This document shows, piece by piece, positions 62,996 to 64,000 of a DNA stretch of 64,000 nt; position 1 is the stretch's first letter; each line of letters starts with the position of its first letter. Both the position numbers and the translations under genes were made by a program. The notes beneath the pieces were generated by a model. The model saw only the letters and a list, made by a program, of their open reading frames with translations, had not been told where the DNA came from and searched no databases. The stretch is from Micromonospora narathiwatensis (GTDB lineage: Bacteria > Actinomycetota > Actinomycetes > Mycobacteriales > Micromonosporaceae), in the NCBI RefSeq assembly GCF_900089605.1, contig NZ_LT594324.1, forward strand, positions 1,116,001 through 1,180,000, read 5' to 3'.

Positions 62996-63822
62996 CGGTC
63001 GACCTTGCCGTCATGCTGAACATCGCACGCGAAGCCGTTCACCTCGGCACCCGCCGGCTGAAGACCCAGGCCGTCCAGCAGGTCATCGCCAAAGGCGACC
63101 GGGACATGGCCACAGACATCGACCACACCATCGAACGCGAGATCCTCGCATTCCTGGCCGAGCGCACCCCCGGCATCGACCGGTTCGGTGAGGAATCGGG
63201 CGGGAACCTGGCCACCCCGCACCGATGGGTCCTGGACCCGGTCGACGGCACTCTCAACCTCGTCCATGGCCTGCCCCTCTATGGCGTCTCCCTGGCGCTG
63301 ACTGACGGCATCCGGCCGCTGCTCGGCGTGATCAGCCTGCCCGCTCTCGACCACACCTACTGGGCAGCGCCCGGCATCGGCGCCTGGCGTGACGGGAACC
63401 CGATCGCACCGTCCACCGTCAACCGCCTGTCGGAGGCAATGATTACGATCGGTGACTACGGCACCGGCGACGACGCGCCGGAACGCAACGCTGTCGCGAT
63501 CGCCCTGCACACCGCGCTCGCGCCGGTCGCGGGGAAGGTGCGCATGCTCGGCTCGGCGGCCGTCGACCTCGCGCTCGTCGCGGATGGCACCCTCGACGCC
63601 AGCATCACCCTGGGCAACCGGGACTGGGACATGGCCGCCGGCGTCGCGATCGCCCGGGCGGCGGGCGCGGCCGTTACCGACACCGCCGGCAGCCCGCACG
63701 ACAGCCGGTCGCTGACCACGATCGCCACCGCACCCGGACTCACCGGGGCCATCCTGCACATCCTGGCCACCGCCACCACCGGAACTCGCTACGCATCCGA
63801 CAGGAGGGCCGCCTCATGCTGA
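62992..63822 (+). CDS. Inositol-monophosphatase-family phosphatase
   Basis: 276 residues, ATGA overlap. Complete metal-binding motifs: EESGG, WVLDPVDGTLNLVHGLPLYGVSL, and GNRDWDMAAGVAIARAAGA. The family hydrolyses inositol phosphates, 3'-phosphoadenosine phosphate, or sugar phosphates. Next to an aminotransferase and isomerases, dephosphorylation of a cyclitol or sugar phosphate is likely. Confidence 0.88.
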   Translation: MTVDLAVMLNIAREAVHLGTRRLKTQAVQQVIAKGDRDMATDIDHTIEREILAFLAERTPGIDRFGEESGGNLATPHRWVLDPVDGTLNLVHGLPLYGVSLALTDGIRPLLGVISLPALDHTYWAAPGIGAWRDGNPIAPSTVNRLSEAMITIGDYGTGDDAPERNAVAIALHTALAPVAGKVRMLGSAAVDLALVADGTLDASITLGNRDWDMAAGVAIARAAGAAVTDTAGSPHDSRSLTTIATAPGLTGAILHILATATTGTRYASDRRAASC

Positions 63823-64000
63823 TCGCCTTCGAGGGACTGCCCGGCGCTGGGAAGACCACCCAATCCCGAGCCCTCGCCGCGCACCTGTGCCAGCACGGCG
63901 CCGCCGTCACATACCTGCCCGACAACCTCACGCGCGGCGCCGAACCGCTCGGCCGGACCCTGCTGACCCTGTTCGACTCCGGCGACCCATTCTCCCGGCA
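63816..64000 (+). CDS. Thymidylate-kinase-like protein, N-terminal part (partial)
   Basis: ATG 63816 overlaps the phosphatase stop by 7 bp and follows AGGAGG. Sixty-one codons are visible: MLIAFEGLPGAGKTTQSRAL with the Walker A, then LTRGAEPLGRTLL, the start of a dTMP-kinase-like fold. It continues past the right edge, so the cluster does too. Confidence 0.75.
   Translation, partial: MLIAFEGLPGAGKTTQSRALAAHLCQHGAAVTYLPDNLTRGAEPLGRTLLTLFDSGDPFSR

Noticed and set aside
1..64000. tRNA, rRNA and CRISPR arrays
   Set aside because: No cloverleaf with a GTTCGAATC-type T-arm and no regularly spaced direct repeats were seen by eye; GGTCGAATCC near 43821 lacks the other arms.
1..64000. Tyrosine or serine integrase of the element
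   Set aside because: None of the frames has an R-H-R-Y or serine-recombinase signature; if the element is integrative the gene lies outside the window.

Overview
The window is GC-rich DNA with GTG/TTG starts, ATGA/GTGA stop-start overlaps and strong G/C third-position bias, as in an actinomycete. The conjugation genes and accessory families resemble those of Micromonospora- or Streptomyces-type integrative elements; the genus is an inference. No tRNA, integrase or att site was recognised, so the ends of the mobile element are not defined.

Layout. (1) 1-7226: the right part of a class 1 DISARM anti-phage locus (end of drmMI, then drmA, drmB, drmC), followed by an unrecognised ORF and a gene fragment. 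(2) 8134-8601: an XRE-type repressor divergent from a conjugation operon, with four helically phased AAC-N4-GTT boxes between them. (3) 8925-20529: a type IV secretion operon: ParA/MinD-like ATPase, two-TM pilin-like protein, membrane proteins, VirB6-like channel, SCO6880-like protein, VirB4-like ATPase, VirD4-like coupling protein, small ORFs, lipoprotein and a lysozyme/M23 hydrolase carrying a deletion. (4) 20588-28588: cargo: MarR regulator, APC permease (frameshifted), MFS exporter, a histidine-decarboxylase-like protein (frameshifted and lacking the PLP lysine), and a 1090-residue helical-repeat protein. (5) 29005-32501: a lower-GC HEPN/TOPRIM-type protein and several broken genes. (6) 32501-36754: TrwC/TraA-type relaxase-helicase. 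(7) 36990-48951: mostly leftward genes: GGDEF protein, zinc-finger proteins, multi-HTH Xis-like proteins, ParB-like protein, DUF932-like protein, and an IS630-family element with a passenger ORF. Many of these are one-gene units, each with its own 5' hairpin and its own stem terminator. (8) 50094-64000: a biosynthetic cluster starting with a complete preQ0 (7-cyano-7-deazaguanine) pathway (folE, queD, queE, queC), plus a phosphoribosyltransferase, a second radical SAM enzyme, a DegT aminotransferase, a methyltransferase, sugar-phosphate isomerase/epimerase-like proteins, several P-loop kinases, HAD and inositol-monophosphatase-type phosphatases, an HprK-like kinase and a nucleotidyltransferase. 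It runs off the right edge.

How it works together. Regions 2-7 read as one conjugative element: the XRE protein would control transfer, the T4SS and coupling protein would export DNA processed by the relaxase, and the leftward block would hold regulation and maintenance. DISARM and the HEPN/TOPRIM gene are defence cargo or neighbours. The right-hand cluster is best explained as making a 7-deazapurine-containing small molecule joined to a sugar or cyclitol.

The most notable undescribed signal is a family of 5'-leader hairpins (at least seven, probably nine) whose stems differ completely while the loop keeps a GGC(G)AAC core, followed by a CA-rich tract and the ribosome binding site. A caution: single-base frameshifts occur in several otherwise intact genes (near 21276, 24013, 30910, 32190-32250, 55238), so assembly errors must be excluded before calling them pseudogenes.
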